Notes: generated by a model not told the origin, from the letters alone. Positions 24,818 through 31,653 are shown, counted from the first letter of the stretch. The stretch: DNA of 64,000 nt from CBDDLD01 sp965230605 (GCA_965230605.1 CBDDLD010000004.1:186001-250000); one strand, 5' to 3'. Translations and numbers: made by a program.

Positions 24818-25351
24818 ATGGAAAATAATTTAAATAACAACTATTTGTTTCAGGCTTTAGATGCCTATCCGTATGAATTAGAGCAGACTTTAGAAGCGTT
24901 AAACTATGCCTTATCATACAATCCAAAAGATGCACATGCATTATGGTTAATGGGTAGAGTATATGCAGAACAATTAAGAGATTTTGAAGCAGCTAAAAGC
25001 TACTTCGAAGAGGCAGTCACACATCAATTAGAGCTGACGAAGATTTATCCGTATTACATACTAACCTTACTATGGAATGAGGATTACAAAGAAGCTCAAA
25101 AATTATTGGATTATGCACTAACGCTTAAGAGTTCGGATAAAGCATGGTTACAATTATTACAGGGACAGCTTTATGAAAGTCAAATTAATTACAAAGCGGC
25201 TAAGAGCGCCTATAAAGCAGCTATAAAACTAGCATTAAACAATTGCTTTATAACTCATGTTGAAGCCGAATTAGGAAGACTTAAAAAGAAAGTTAAACCC
25301 AAGAAGAAGAAAACAAAACGCAAGTCGAATAAAAAAAGAAAGGAGGACTAA
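24818..25351 (+). CDS. TPR protein with basic tail, first gene of the tRNA-array operon
   Basis: The 177-residue cytoplasmic protein has no signal peptide. Residues of about 15-150 form TPR-like helices (ALSYNPKDAHALWLMGRVY, YKAAIKLALNN). The last about 25 residues are almost entirely Lys/Arg, a strong hint of RNA contact. It lies downstream of attenuator 2 with no new promoter seen, and its stop is 37 bp before the first tRNA, with a hairpin between. I infer it acts on, or is made with, the tRNA transcript. No known family beyond TPR was recognised. Confidence 0.75.
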   Translation: MENNLNNNYLFQALDAYPYELEQTLEALNYALSYNPKDAHALWLMGRVYAEQLRDFEAAKSYFEEAVTHQLELTKIYPYYILTLLWNEDYKEAQKLLDYALTLKSSDKAWLQLLQGQLYESQINYKAAKSAYKAAIKLALNNCFITHVEAELGRLKKKVKPKKKKTKRKSNKKRKED

Positions 25352-25379
25352 AAATCGGCAAATTTCGGTTTGCCGATTT
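25352..25379 (+). repeat. Perfect 11-bp hairpin between the TPR gene and first tRNA
   Basis: AAATCGGCAAA and TTTGCCGATTT flank a six-base loop. It starts at the last base of the stop codon region and has no T-run, so it looks like a processing or stability element inside a common transcript. Confidence 0.65.
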
Positions 25380-25388
25380 AAAAGCAAA

Positions 25389-25470
25389 GGGAATGCGTCC
25401 ACGTTGGAGAGTGGAGCCAGTCTGTAAAACTGGTGCCTTGGCTGAATAGGTTCGAATCCTATGATTCCCA
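25389..25470 (+). tRNA. tRNA-Tyr(GTA)
   Basis: Anticodon arm CCAGT-CTGTAAA-ACTGG; class II variable arm with GCC/GGC stem; T arm ATAGG-TTCGAAT-CCTAT. Acceptor GGGAAT pairs with ATTCCC. Position 8 is C instead of U, and the seventh acceptor pair is G-G, so it is slightly degenerate. It is followed by CA, not CCA. Confidence 0.85.
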
Positions 25471-25475
25471 CAAAA

Positions 25476-25547
25476 GCATCTGTAGTGTAATTGGTAACAT
25501 AGTAGACTTCCAATCTGCAGTTTCGGGTTCGAGTCTCGACAGGTGCT
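25476..25547 (+). tRNA. tRNA-Gly(TCC)
   Basis: Acceptor GCATCTG/CAGGTGC, anticodon loop CTTCCAA, T loop TTCGAGT, discriminator T as usual for Gly. Spacer from Tyr is 5 nt. The bases after the discriminator are CA. Confidence 0.88.
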
Positions 25548-25557
25548 CATTTAAAAC

Positions 25558-25629
25558 ACGCTTATGGTGTAATTGGCAGCATCTGAGTCTCCAAAACTTA
25601 GGGTTGAGGTTCAAATCCTTATGGGCGTG
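25558..25629 (+). tRNA. tRNA-Trp(CCA)
   Basis: Acceptor ACGCTTA/TGGGCGT, anticodon arm TGAGT-CTCCAAA-ACTTA, T loop TTCAAAT, discriminator G as expected for bacterial Trp. Followed by CA. Confidence 0.86.
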
Positions 25630-25635
25630 CAAACT

Positions 25636-25708
25636 ATATCTATGGTGTAATTGGATAGCACAAGAGATTTCTAATCTCTGAGTCCGAGTTCGACTCTTGG
25701 TAGATATA
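25636..25708 (+). tRNA. tRNA-Arg(TCT)
   Basis: Acceptor ATATCTA/TAGATAT, anticodon arm AGAGA-TTTCTAA-TCTCT, T loop TTCGACT, discriminator A, followed by CA. The acceptor is unusually AT-rich. Confidence 0.87.
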
Positions 25709-25714
25709 CATAAT

Positions 25715-25786
25715 AGTATCGTGGTCTAATGGTAAGACACTTGACTGTCTCTCGAGAAGATGCGAGTTCGAATCTCGTCGGTACTG
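25715..25786 (+). tRNA. tRNA-Asp(GTC)
   Basis: Acceptor AGTATCG/CGGTACT, anticodon arm CTTGA-CTGTCTC-TCGAG, T loop TTCGAAT, discriminator G as expected for Asp, followed by CA. Confidence 0.87.
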
Positions 25787-25792
25787 CAAAAA

Positions 25793-25866
25793 GCGCTCTG
25801 AGAATACCGGTTATGGTGCTGGGTTCTATAGAAGAAGTATAAGAGGCCATGGCTTTACAGAGCGCA
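25793..25866 (+). ncRNA. tRNA-sized structured RNA, not a canonical tRNA
   Basis: An 8-bp outer stem GCGCTCTG/CAGAGCGC, 74 nt long, with tRNA-like spacing to both neighbours (6 nt each). It lacks a TTCGA T loop, and no anticodon stem forms at the proper position. GGCC/TATAG-rich internal elements are present. It could be a decayed tRNA or a distinct RNA kept in the array. A T6 run follows, so a terminator or pausing role is also possible. Confidence 0.5.
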
Positions 25867-25872
25867 TTTTTT

Positions 25873-25959
25873 GGAGAGTAGGCAAATATTGGTTTGTTGC
25901 GCTCACCTGCTAAGTGAGTTTACTTAGAGGTAATGAAGGTTCGATTCCTTTGCTCTCCG
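25873..25959 (+). tRNA. tRNA-Ser(GCT)
   Basis: Acceptor GGAGAGT/GCTCTCC, anticodon arm CTCAC-CTGCTAA-GTGAG, long variable arm with TTAC/GTAA stem, T loop TTCGATT, discriminator G. One of the few units not followed by CA. Confidence 0.86.
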
Positions 25960-25965
25960 CTTTAT

Positions 25966-26038
25966 GCTCCATTAGCATAGTGGTTTAGTGCATCCGGCTT
26001 TCTACCGGAAGACAAGGGTTCGATTCCCTTATGGAGTA
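25966..26038 (+). tRNA. tRNA-Glu(TTC)
   Basis: Acceptor GCTCCAT/ATGGAGT with G-U first pair, anticodon arm TCCGG-CTTTCTA-CCGGA, T loop TTCGATT, discriminator A followed by CA. Confidence 0.87.
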
Positions 26039-26043
26039 CATAT

Positions 26044-26116
26044 TGAGGTGTAGCTTAATTGGTAGAGCACCATGCTTTTAACATGGGTGATTTGGGTTCG
26101 AGGCCCAATGCCTCAA
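26044..26116 (+). tRNA. tRNA-Lys(TTT)
   Basis: Acceptor TGAGGTG/TGCCTCA, D arm GCTT..GAGC, anticodon arm CCATG-CTTTTAA-CATGG, T loop TTCGAGG, discriminator A followed by CA. Confidence 0.88.
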
Positions 26117-26122
26117 CAATTA

Positions 26123-26197
26123 GCAGGAATGGCGAAAATGGCAAACGCACTTGATTTAGAATCGAGGAATTTGGGAGTTCGAGTCTCTCTTCCTGTA
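26123..26197 (+). tRNA. tRNA-Leu(TAG) with short variable loop
   Basis: Acceptor GCAGGAA/TTCCTGT, Leu-like D region TGGCGAAAATGGC, anticodon arm CTTGA-TTTAGAA-TCGAG, discriminator A followed by CA. The variable loop is about 6 nt, whereas bacterial Leu tRNAs normally carry a long class II arm. Confidence 0.82.
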
Positions 26198-26201
26198 CAA
26201 T

Positions 26202-26275
26202 ACTCCACTAGCCCAAATGGAAGAGGCAACAGTCTTAAACACTGTATAGTCCAAGTTCGACTCTTGGGTGGAGTA
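26202..26275 (+). tRNA. tRNA-Leu(TAA) with short variable loop
   Basis: Acceptor ACTCCAC/GTGGAGT, anticodon arm ACAGT-CTTAAAC-ACTGT, T arm CCAAG-TTCGACT-CTTGG, discriminator A followed by CA. The variable loop is 5 nt, again class I-sized for a Leu tRNA. Only 4 nt separate it from the preceding tRNA. Confidence 0.82.
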
Positions 26276-26297
26276 CAATAACCTAGCAGGTTATCTG

Positions 26298-26367
26298 GTG
26301 TCTATAGTGTAATGGCTCGCACGGGAGGTATATCCTCCCAGATCAAGTTCGAATCTTGATAGACATC
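26298..26367 (+). tRNA. Aberrant tRNA, apparent anticodon ATA
   Basis: Acceptor GTGTCTA/TAGACAT and a good T arm TCAAG-TTCGAAT-CTTGA are present. The anticodon hairpin GGGAGG..CCTCCC leaves either a 7-nt loop with anticodon ATA (would read UAU) and a 3-nt variable loop, or a 5-nt loop. Neither is normal. It is preceded by a 22-nt spacer that contains the hairpin ATAACC/GGTTAT. Identity (Tyr or Ile) is undecided and function doubtful. Confidence 0.6.
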
Positions 26368-26372
26368 ATAAT

Positions 26373-26445
26373 GGAACAGTAGCAAAGTTGGTCAATGCAG
26401 CAGATTGAAGCTCTGACGATATAGGTTCGATTCCTGTCTGTTCCG
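26373..26445 (+). tRNA. tRNA-Phe(GAA)
   Basis: Acceptor GGAACAG/CTGTTCC, loop TTGAAGC with GAA anticodon, T arm ATAGG-TTCGATT-CCTGT, discriminator G followed by CA. The top pair of the anticodon stem is a G-A mismatch. Confidence 0.84.
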
Positions 26446-26577
26446 CAATTAAAATATCAAGCTGGTCTTGTTGCGTGTTTCGGTATAGCACCATTGTATA
26501 AACCGTTGCAGAAATGTATAGCGGATTTATATGCAACCGGACTTGGAGGTTTGATGGTTCACCAAAAACCATTACCA
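26446..26577 (+). ncRNA. Structured spacer RNA or decayed tRNA
   Basis: Hairpins TTGCA/TGCAA (26506-26510 with 26532-26536, extended by CCG/CGG with one bulge) and ATGGTT/AACCAT (26554-26572) are visible, but no canonical T loop. A linear class II tRNA running from 26510 into 26608 would give a poor anticodon loop of 9 nt. I treat it as a degenerate unit or as the 5' extension of the permuted gene that follows. Confidence 0.4.
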
Positions 26578-26660
26578 GTTCATGTGGGTTCGAATCCCAC
26601 TATCTCTCAACGGGATATGGCGGAAATGGCAGACGCACTAGATTTCGGTTCTAGCGAACA
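26578..26660 (+). tRNA. Apparent circularly permuted Leu-like class II tRNA (anticodon TCG)
   Basis: The 3' half comes first: GTTC, T arm GTGGG-TTCGAAT-CCCAC, acceptor strand TATCTCT and CA. The 5' half follows: acceptor CGGGATA, Leu-type D region TGGCGGAAATGGC, anticodon arm CTAGA-TTTCGGT-TCTAG, then GAAC. The acceptor strands pair except for the first position, and GAAC/GTTC would form the variable-arm stem if the ends are joined. The anticodon TCG is an Arg anticodon on a Leu-like body. Function is uncertain. Confidence 0.5.
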
Positions 26661-26687
26661 GTTGACATCTGTAAAATGTCTCTTTTA

Positions 26688-26769
26688 GCACAGGTTCGAT
26701 TCCTGTCAAAGCCACCATTTAGGCTTTGTAGCTCAGTCCGGTTAGAGCGCTGCACTCATAATGCAGGTC
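26688..26769 (+). tRNA. Apparent circularly permuted tRNA-Met(CAT)
   Basis: The 3' half (26688-26717) holds T arm ACAGG-TTCGATT-CCTGT, acceptor strand CAAAGCC, discriminator A and an encoded CCA. After TTTA, the 5' half (26722-26769) holds GGCTTTG, a canonical D arm, anticodon arm CTGCA-CTCATAA-TGCAG and GTC. GGCTTTG and CAAAGCC pair perfectly. Joining the outer ends gives an ordinary tRNA-Met broken in its variable loop. It is the only unit of the array with a full CCA. Recombination scarring is the alternative. Confidence 0.55.
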
Positions 26770-27218
26770 GGGTCTTAAGACCTCCATAAGCTTATCATCT
26801 TGTAAAACTGATAGTAAAGTAGTTTGTCACACTACTCAACAAAAATGACAAAAAGTAGTGATTGCCAATCGGCCTAATAAATAACATTAGTGTTCAAAAA
26901 AGGCAATCTTAACGGTACCTTGATCTGTTGATTTGTTTTGCTTTAAGCAGTGACTTTTAGTGGATGATTAAGATAAAATTATAGACAACCTACGATCTAA
27001 AATTCACCTTGATAAGAAACAAAAAACTTACTGTAGCGCGCATTACTATGAATAGATCCGTATTGAAGGGATGATTTGCAATCACACTTTTTTAAAGTAA
27101 AAAGATGAATTAAAAACAAACTCAAATGCATAGGTTACTTGCGCTTTAGCATTTGAGTGGCATAAGCCTCCGTTACAGGAATTGCCAAATATAGATGTTT
27201 AATTAAAAACTAAGAACA
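26770..27218 (+). ncRNA. Structured non-coding stretch between tRNA array and slipin
   Basis: No gene is seen in about 450 bp. Strong pairings are palindrome GGTCTTAAGACC (26771-26782), AGTAGT/ACTACT alternatives with a second AGTAGTG (26818-26860), TTTGTCA/TGACAAA (26823-26852), GATTGCC/GGCAATC (26860-26908) and a 10-bp stem ACTCAAATGC/GCATTTGAGT (27120-27158) followed by GGC/GCC. Such density suggests a structured RNA or a long 5' leader of the slipin gene. No Rfam family was recognised. Confidence 0.5.
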
Positions 27219-28316
27219 ATGAAACAAGTAAGAATTAATGCAGGTAAAGTTGGTTTAGTCTTCAAAAAAGGAGATTACCAAAAAGTATTGACAAAAGGTA
27301 AATACTTGCTAGGCTTTTGGCAAAAAGTATACAAATACGATTTGTCTAAAGCATTCCAAACACCAATAGCATTAGAACTCTTAGTTAAGGATAAATCCTT
27401 GGAGGCTATGTTAGATGTTATTGAAGTTAAGGATAACGAGCTGGTATTGGTGTTTGAAAACAAAATTTTCAAAAATGTATTAACCGCAGGTAGATATGTC
27501 TACTGGAAAGGTTTGATTGAGCGTAAGTTTACCAGAGTAGACCTAAGCAAGATCTACATTACAGAGGAAATTGATAAGGCCTTATTTGGTAAGTACGAGC
27601 TTAGCAAATACATTAGAACTTTTGAAGTTGCGCCTTACGAGAAGGCTGTGCTTATCATTGATGATGTATATGAAAAAACGCTTGAGGCCGGTACATACCG
27701 CTTCTGGAGAAATGATACGTCTATTAAGATTGCTAAAGCCGATTTACGTCAGTTGCAGTTAGAAATTGCCGGACAAGAATTGTTAACTAAAGATAAGGCT
27801 GCGATCCGTATCAACTTTTACACACAGTATAAAGTTACAGATATAGAGAAAGCCCTTTTAGAAAACAAGGATTATGAAAAGCAATTATACATTGCTATGC
27901 AATTAGTATTACGTGCATATGTAGGGACTTACACTTTAGATGAACTTTTAGAGCGTAAGGACAATATTGCAGAAGCAGTATTTGAAGATGTTAAAGAAGC
28001 TGCATCTAAGTTAGGTGTTACTATTTTGAATACAGGTATTAGAGATGTAATCTTAACTGGTGAAATGAAAGATATCATGAACCAGGTACTTGTCGCTCAA
28101 AAGAGAGCACAAGCTAATATAATCACTAGACGTGAAGAAACTGCATCTACAAGAAGCTTATTAAACACAGCAAAATTGATGGAAGAGAATGAGATGTTAT
28201 TTAAGCTTAAAGAGATGGAGTATGTTGAGAAGATTGCTGAAAAGATTGGTGAAATTACAGTTTCCGGTAACGGAAACGTTGTGACTCAATTAAAAGAGAT
28301 TTTCTCTGGAAAATAA
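27219..28316 (+). CDS. Slipin-type SPFH/Band-7 protein
   Basis: The 365 residues contain a Band-7 domain at about 130-300 (LLTKDKAAIRINFYTQYKV, then a long helix with VLVAQKRAQANIITRREE). The N-terminal 165 residues hold three related units of type VLVF..G.Y..VL..GKY.FW, starting near residues 10, 73 and 139. There is no obvious membrane anchor. Slipins of this class are recurrent neighbours of RtcB/Ro60 RNA-repair genes in bacteria, though no such genes are in this window. It follows the tRNA array on the same strand and ends at its own terminator. Confidence 0.88.
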   Translation: MKQVRINAGKVGLVFKKGDYQKVLTKGKYLLGFWQKVYKYDLSKAFQTPIALELLVKDKSLEAMLDVIEVKDNELVLVFENKIFKNVLTAGRYVYWKGLIERKFTRVDLSKIYITEEIDKALFGKYELSKYIRTFEVAPYEKAVLIIDDVYEKTLEAGTYRFWRNDTSIKIAKADLRQLQLEIAGQELLTKDKAAIRINFYTQYKVTDIEKALLENKDYEKQLYIAMQLVLRAYVGTYTLDELLERKDNIAEAVFEDVKEAASKLGVTILNTGIRDVILTGEMKDIMNQVLVAQKRAQANIITRREETASTRSLLNTAKLMEENEMLFKLKEMEYVEKIAEKIGEITVSGNGNVVTQLKEIFSGK

Positions 28317-28330
28317 GGAGTGTATTTAAA

Positions 28331-28356
28331 GCGCCGGGATATTTCCTGGCGTTTTA
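28331..28356 (+). terminator. Terminator after the slipin gene
   Basis: CGCCGGGA pairs with TCCTGGCG around a short loop and is followed by a T-rich tract, closing the TPR-tRNA-slipin unit. Confidence 0.75.
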
Positions 28357-28357
28357 T

Positions 28358-29260
28358 TTAAAAGAATATATCCTGGGCCAATCTAAATGTATTAGCGTGG
28401 GCTTCAACAATGGTTTTTATATCTGGTGAATAGCCACCACCCATACTACACATTACAGGAATAGCTGAAGACTTACAAGTCTCTAAAACAAATTGATCTC
28501 TAGCTTTACAGCCATCCATAGAAAGATTAAGCTTTCCTAGTTTGTCTGATGAGATGACATCGACTCCTGACAAATAATACACAAAATCTGGTTGATGATC
28601 TTTTATAAGTTGAGGTAAGGTATCTTTTAAAATGGATAAATAGGTGTCATCATCACAGCCGTCTTCTAAAGCAATATCTAAATCACTCATCTCTTTTTTA
28701 AAGGGGTAATTACTTCTACCATGCATAGAAAATGTAAATACAGAGGGGTCGTTCTTAAATATTTCAGCGGTGCCATTACCTTGGTGAACATCGAGATCTA
28801 CAATGAGAACTTTATCTACTAAGCCTTTGTGTTTTAAATACCGCGTTCCGACCGCCTGATCATTTAGTAAGCAAAAAGCTTCACCTCTATTGGTATAAGC
28901 ATGGTGGGTGCCTCCTGCAATATTCATTGCTATACCATGGACTAAAGCATATTCACTGGCTTTAAGTGTTCCGTCAGTAATAATAACTTCTCGTTTTACT
29001 AAGGTCTCACTCAACGGAAATCCTATTTTACGAGCAGCTCTCTGATCTAGGGTAATATTTACCAAATCATAATAGTATTCGGGGTCATGGACAGCAACAA
29101 TATATTTGTCATTAGGAATCTGTGGTTTAAAAAAGTTAGCATTAGTGCAGGTCCCTTCATGTAACAATTGCTCATGCAGTAATTCATATTTCCCCATAGG
29201 GAAACGATGTCCTAAAGGAAGTGGGTGTTTATAAATGGGATGGTATGCTATTTTTAACAA
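28358..29260 (-). CDS. Class I/II histone-deacetylase-like amidohydrolase
   Basis: This is a 300-residue protein of the acetoin-utilisation/HDAC superfamily. GGTHHAYTNRGEAFC has the catalytic His pair, DLDVHQGNGTAEIF the zinc-binding Asp/His, and GGGYSPD the C-terminal loop. It probably deacetylates a small amide or lysine side chain in the cytoplasm. It lies 2 nt from the stop side of the next minus-strand gene, so they may share a transcript. Confidence 0.93.
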   Translation of the reverse strand: MLKIAYHPIYKHPLPLGHRFPMGKYELLHEQLLHEGTCTNANFFKPQIPNDKYIVAVHDPEYYYDLVNITLDQRAARKIGFPLSETLVKREVIITDGTLKASEYALVHGIAMNIAGGTHHAYTNRGEAFCLLNDQAVGTRYLKHKGLVDKVLIVDLDVHQGNGTAEIFKNDPSVFTFSMHGRSNYPFKKEMSDLDIALEDGCDDDTYLSILKDTLPQLIKDHQPDFVYYLSGVDVISSDKLGKLNLSMDGCKARDQFVLETCKSSAIPVMCSMGGGYSPDIKTIVEAHANTFRLAQDIFF

Positions 29261-29262
29261 GG

Positions 29263-31653
29263 TTATCCTTTTGTGTCCAAAGTTATAACTTCTGAGACAA
29301 ATTCGTTATCATTGGTAATGCCCTCAACATATAGATTTATCTCACCGATTTTAGTGTCAAATAGATTTATTTGTATTTCTCCATTTTCATTGGGTTGTAA
29401 CTTTGGGAACCATCCGATGGTTCCATATTCTTTGAAGAAGGATGATGTGTAGAATTGGTATTTAGGGATGTAAAACTTTTTTTTACTTTCAAATGTTAAC
29501 GGTACTTTATAAGTGACAACATTGTCCGAATTTTTTTGAGCTGGACCATTCGGGTGTGTATATATTTTTATGAATCCGGCTTGTCCTCTAAATCCACCAC
29601 CAAGACCTCGAAATTCAGATTCTATATAATCTACCATTTCGGTAGTTAAAAATGTAAGCGGTGTAAAATCATTTAAAAGTGCATCATCCAGATACACTAA
29701 AGGAACATCTTTACCTCTGAGAATTTTAGGGTTGCGGATGACCAAAGTACCCGAGAAATAATCAAATTGTGTCCGCCATCCTAATCGTTCAAGGTATAGA
29801 TCTAAACGCTGCCCACGTAATCTATCATACTCATTAATAATACTTATTTTAGATTCTACAGCTTTAGTTAGAAGTTTTTCTGCTCGTGTTTGTTTTATAT
29901 CTGTGGTAATTAGAACCTCGTCTAATTGCTCAACATTATCCCAAGACTCAACTGTGATAGGTTCACTAATAGAGAAATCATCTTTAGTGAAGCTCTCAGT
30001 CAGTGTGGTATAGCTGTTTGAATAGTCTGCAAAATTAGAAGGGTAAAATTGCAGGTATAGAGATGGCTTATTGTTGAATTTTGCTTTGTTTTTAAGGTAA
30101 CCAATTCTAAAAAGATCGTCATCAGTCGGAATCATCATTTTAGCAGTAAATTCTTTCTCCCCTTTATTTAGTTCAAATAATTTGGTATTAGTCTTTTCAA
30201 GAGGATAAACAATATAGGTGCCATCTCCCTTTTCTCCATTCACATTAGCAACAACATCGATACCTCTTTCAAAAGCATAGATGAATGTGTCATCAAAATT
30301 AAAAACAGTATCCCAATTATAACTGCTCCAGCCCTGAGACATCATCAGAAGGTCCATCTTATAATTAGTTGCTCTGTCATCATTTTCGAAATAGAGGTGA
30401 GCCTTTTCTATGGGACCATTGACATAGGGTTGAAGATAGATTTGCGATAAGATATTGTGATTGTGATTATAAGATTTTGTATCAGAAGGAAGGACCGATA
30501 CGCTTAAAGAGGTGTAAGTGTCTTTTTTTAGTTGCTCTAAAGTCAAGGCAACACTAATGCTATCTTTTGTGTTTTGTATCTTGGGTTGAGAGACTTTCTG
30601 GTAATTAATACCATTTTTATTGAAGTATAAACGCTCTAAAAGAGGACGATTTTGTTCATCAAAAACGGTGAATATATTTATTCCTGGATATAGGTCATTG
30701 ACTGAAAATGCTAAAGCATACGTAAGATTTTTACTCAACTTAAATTTGGTCAAAAGCATTTCATCTCCATTATGAACTGCAAGGGTATAAATGTGGTCTT
30801 TAATAGACGCATAGGTAGTACTATTTGTTTGAAGACCTATATTTACTTTGTTATTGAGTTCTGTAAGTGTCATCGCAATACCTAATGGAGCAATATCCTT
30901 AATAGGTGCTGTAACTTTATCTTCGGACAAGTTTATTTCTGCACTATATGTTTTTCCTGTCTTTGGACTAAAAGCTGCTTTGCCAATCCCCACACTATTA
31001 AGCTTAAATTCACTTACAATAACACCTTCATTATCCTTAATTTGTCCTGTGGCTTCTGCAATACCGTATCCAAAATCATTTTTTGCGATGATAGCTACAG
31101 CATTGGTAACATCATATAAGATATGACCGCCTTCTCCAAGGATCTGAAGGTCAATACTTTTGCTTTGTATTTTAGTGGGATTGATTACTGCATTATTATC
31201 GGCATCAATCACTTTAAAAGATTGCTGATAGTGATTGGCTTCTTTAAAATTACGCATCCAGTTGGTATACGCCTTAAAGGTATACACTCCGATACTTAAA
31301 GAATCATCAATATTAAACACATTAGTCGCTAAACCATCTTCAACGTAAATTAATTTCTTCTTTAATACATTACCCTTGTCATCGGATATGGTGCAATATA
31401 GATTGGTGGTCATTTTTGAACGCTCTTTGGTAAACTTGTCAAAAATGTAAGCAGTAAACCCTAGCATTTCACCCTCTATATATGTGGACTTATTTAAATG
31501 AACATATGCTAATTCTCTTGGAGCAGCAGCATAATCTTCATAGATATCTAAGAGTTCTTCCTCTAAATCGTTTTGAGCAAAGCCTAAAAAAGGCAATAGC
31601 ATAAAGAAGCAATAAAAGTACTTTGCAGACGTGCTTTTTGGCAGTAATGGCAT
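29263..31653 (-). CDS. Secreted MG2-like/TonB-plug-like protein, paralogue 1
   Basis: A signal peptide ends near FLGFAQ. The N-terminal half starts with RELAYVHLNKSTYIEGE, a macroglobulin-like MG2 pattern found in bacteroidete surface proteins. The C-terminal third contains a plug-like segment with EQLDEVLITTD and VPLVYLDDALL. About 796 residues. It is a tandem duplicate of the next gene, with long near-identical stretches in the N-terminal half and more divergence in the C-terminal half. Function is unknown; outer-membrane or periplasmic location is likely. Confidence 0.8.
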   Translation of the reverse strand: MPLLPKSTSAKYFYCFFMLLPFLGFAQNDLEEELLDIYEDYAAAPRELAYVHLNKSTYIEGEMLGFTAYIFDKFTKERSKMTTNLYCTISDDKGNVLKKKLIYVEDGLATNVFNIDDSLSIGVYTFKAYTNWMRNFKEANHYQQSFKVIDADNNAVINPTKIQSKSIDLQILGEGGHILYDVTNAVAIIAKNDFGYGIAEATGQIKDNEGVIVSEFKLNSVGIGKAAFSPKTGKTYSAEINLSEDKVTAPIKDIAPLGIAMTLTELNNKVNIGLQTNSTTYASIKDHIYTLAVHNGDEMLLTKFKLSKNLTYALAFSVNDLYPGINIFTVFDEQNRPLLERLYFNKNGINYQKVSQPKIQNTKDSISVALTLEQLKKDTYTSLSVSVLPSDTKSYNHNHNILSQIYLQPYVNGPIEKAHLYFENDDRATNYKMDLLMMSQGWSSYNWDTVFNFDDTFIYAFERGIDVVANVNGEKGDGTYIVYPLEKTNTKLFELNKGEKEFTAKMMIPTDDDLFRIGYLKNKAKFNNKPSLYLQFYPSNFADYSNSYTTLTESFTKDDFSISEPITVESWDNVEQLDEVLITTDIKQTRAEKLLTKAVESKISIINEYDRLRGQRLDLYLERLGWRTQFDYFSGTLVIRNPKILRGKDVPLVYLDDALLNDFTPLTFLTTEMVDYIESEFRGLGGGFRGQAGFIKIYTHPNGPAQKNSDNVVTYKVPLTFESKKKFYIPKYQFYTSSFFKEYGTIGWFPKLQPNENGEIQINLFDTKIGEINLYVEGITNDNEFVSEVITLDTKG

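Noticed and set aside
25271..26688. Several open frames of 60-85 codons across the tRNA array, on both strands
   Set aside because: They lie directly over well-formed tRNAs and have no coherent protein features; they are shadows of RNA genes.
24818..28316. tRNA array as part of a prophage
   Set aside because: No integrase, capsid, terminase or lysis genes are near, and the flanking genes look like normal chromosomal genes. A distant phage origin is not excluded.
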